64,000 bases of DNA from Methylobacillus sp. (lineage in GTDB: Bacteria > Pseudomonadota > Gammaproteobacteria > Burkholderiales > Burkholderiaceae_C): the NCBI GenBank assembly GCA_018607835.1, contig JABBAS010000031.1, forward strand, positions 230,567 through 294,566, given 5' to 3'. A model generated the notes under the pieces. That model was not told where the DNA came from, did not search any database, and saw nothing but the letters and a program-made list of their open reading frames with translations. The position numbers were made by a program, and so were the translations under genes. Below, one piece after another: positions 63,056 to 64,000 of the stretch. Positions within the stretch are counted from its first letter, which is position 1, and every line of letters starts with the position of its first letter.

Positions 63056-64000
63056 ACGCTATTGTGGACAACGGTTTGGTCGGCGCGATCGATATCGGCG
63101 ATACGCTGGACGCGTTTCGTGCCAACGGTAACAGCACGTGCTTCCATGATCGCCATATCAACCCGCAAATCTACGCGGGTTTGAATGGGGATAACTGGGA
63201 CTTAGCGGCCTACGAGGCGCGCGGCGGTTACGCGGCGCTACGCCAAATTTTGGGACAAGACGGCGGCGCCGGCATGACCCAAGACGAGGTGATTGCCACG
63301 GTCAAAGCATCGGCCCTACGTGGGCGCGGCGGTGCAGGGTTTCCGTCGGGGCTGAAGTGGAGCTTTATGCCCCGCCAGTTCCCAGGGCAAAAGTACCTCG
63401 TGTGCAACTCAGACGAGGGCGAGCCGGGTACCTGCAAAGACCGCGATATCCTGCAATACAACCCCCACATCGTCATTGAGGGTATGGCGATTGCGGCGTA
63501 TGCCATGGGCATTAGTGTTGGTTACAACTACATTCACGGCGAAATCTTCACCACCTACGACCGCTTTGAGGAGGCGCTAGAGCAAGCCCGCGCAGCCGGT
63601 TACTTGGGTGACAAAGTCATGGGCTCTGGGTTTAACTTCCAGCTGCATGCCTTTCACGGTTTCGGTGCCTACATTTGCGGCGAGGAGACGGCGCTACTTG
63701 AGTCTTTGGAAGGCAAGAAGGGGCAGCCGCGCTTCAAGCCACCGTTTCCAGCCAGCTACGGTTTATACGGTAAGCCCACGACCATCAACAACACCGAGAC
63801 ATTCGCTGCGGTGCCTTGGATTATTCGCAACGGTGGCGAGGCCTACCTGGCCTGCGGCAAGCCGAACAACGGCGGTACCAAAATTTTCTCTGTCAGTGGT
63901 GACGTGCAACGCCCGGGGAACTACGAGGTGCCCATGGGGACCCCGTTCTCCAAGTTGCTTGAACTCGCTGGCGGCGTGCGTCCAGGCCGCCAGTTAAAGG
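63052..64000 (+). CDS. nuoF: NADH-quinone oxidoreductase subunit F (3' truncated by window edge; not in supplied ORF track)
   Basis: My translation from ATG 63052: [26 protein letters not shown]...[27 protein letters not shown] overlap with nuoE stop. Confidence 0.95.
   Translation, partial: MNAIVDNGLVGAIDIGDTLDAFRANGNSTCFHDRHINPQIYAGLNGDNWDLAAYEARGGYAALRQILGQDGGAGMTQDEVIATVKASALRGRGGAGFPSGLKWSFMPRQFPGQKYLVCNSDEGEPGTCKDRDILQYNPHIVIEGMAIAAYAMGISVGYNYIHGEIFTTYDRFEEALEQARAAGYLGDKVMGSGFNFQLHAFHGFGAYICGEETALLESLEGKKGQPRFKPPFPASYGLYGKPTTINNTETFAAVPWIIRNGGEAYLACGKPNNGGTKIFSVSGDVQRPGNYEVPMGTPFSKLLELAGGVRPGRQLK

Noticed and set aside
1-64000. CRISPR array, prophage, IS element, toxin-antitoxin or defence island
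   Set aside because: No regularly spaced repeats, transposase, integrase, phage structural or recognised defence proteins in either strand's ORFs.

Overview
This 64 kb window looks like an ordinary core-genome segment of a betaproteobacterium, probably Burkholderiales. That placement rests on gene order and protein similarity judged by eye; no search was run. It is densely coding, with no CRISPR array, prophage, IS element or rRNA operon recognised. Recognisable blocks: cysM-NUDIX-tusA-like; valS; an aromatic-type FAD monooxygenase/DUF2783/VOC cluster; a rubrerythrin / CCG-type Fe-S oxidoreductase / DUF3501 / YaaA / 2OG-oxygenase cluster; dinB, lldD, argH, ppc; hemCDXY; an aapJQMP-type amino-acid ABC transporter; bktB-like thiolase; glnS; uppP; mutS; suhB, trmJ, cysE; mtnN, mog, darP/pmbA; yqeY, rpsU; tsaD; rpsO-pnp; tpiA-secG-tRNA-Leu-nuoABCDEF (nuoF runs off the end). 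The best candidates for under-described biology are (i) the rubrerythrin/Fe-S/DUF3501/YaaA cluster, with structured non-coding DNA around the rubrerythrin gene, and (ii) an unusually repeat-rich rpsO leader (five ~10-bp units, a 12-bp-period direct repeat, a 12-bp palindrome and a closing hairpin). I found no strong evidence for a dramatic new defence or mobile system.
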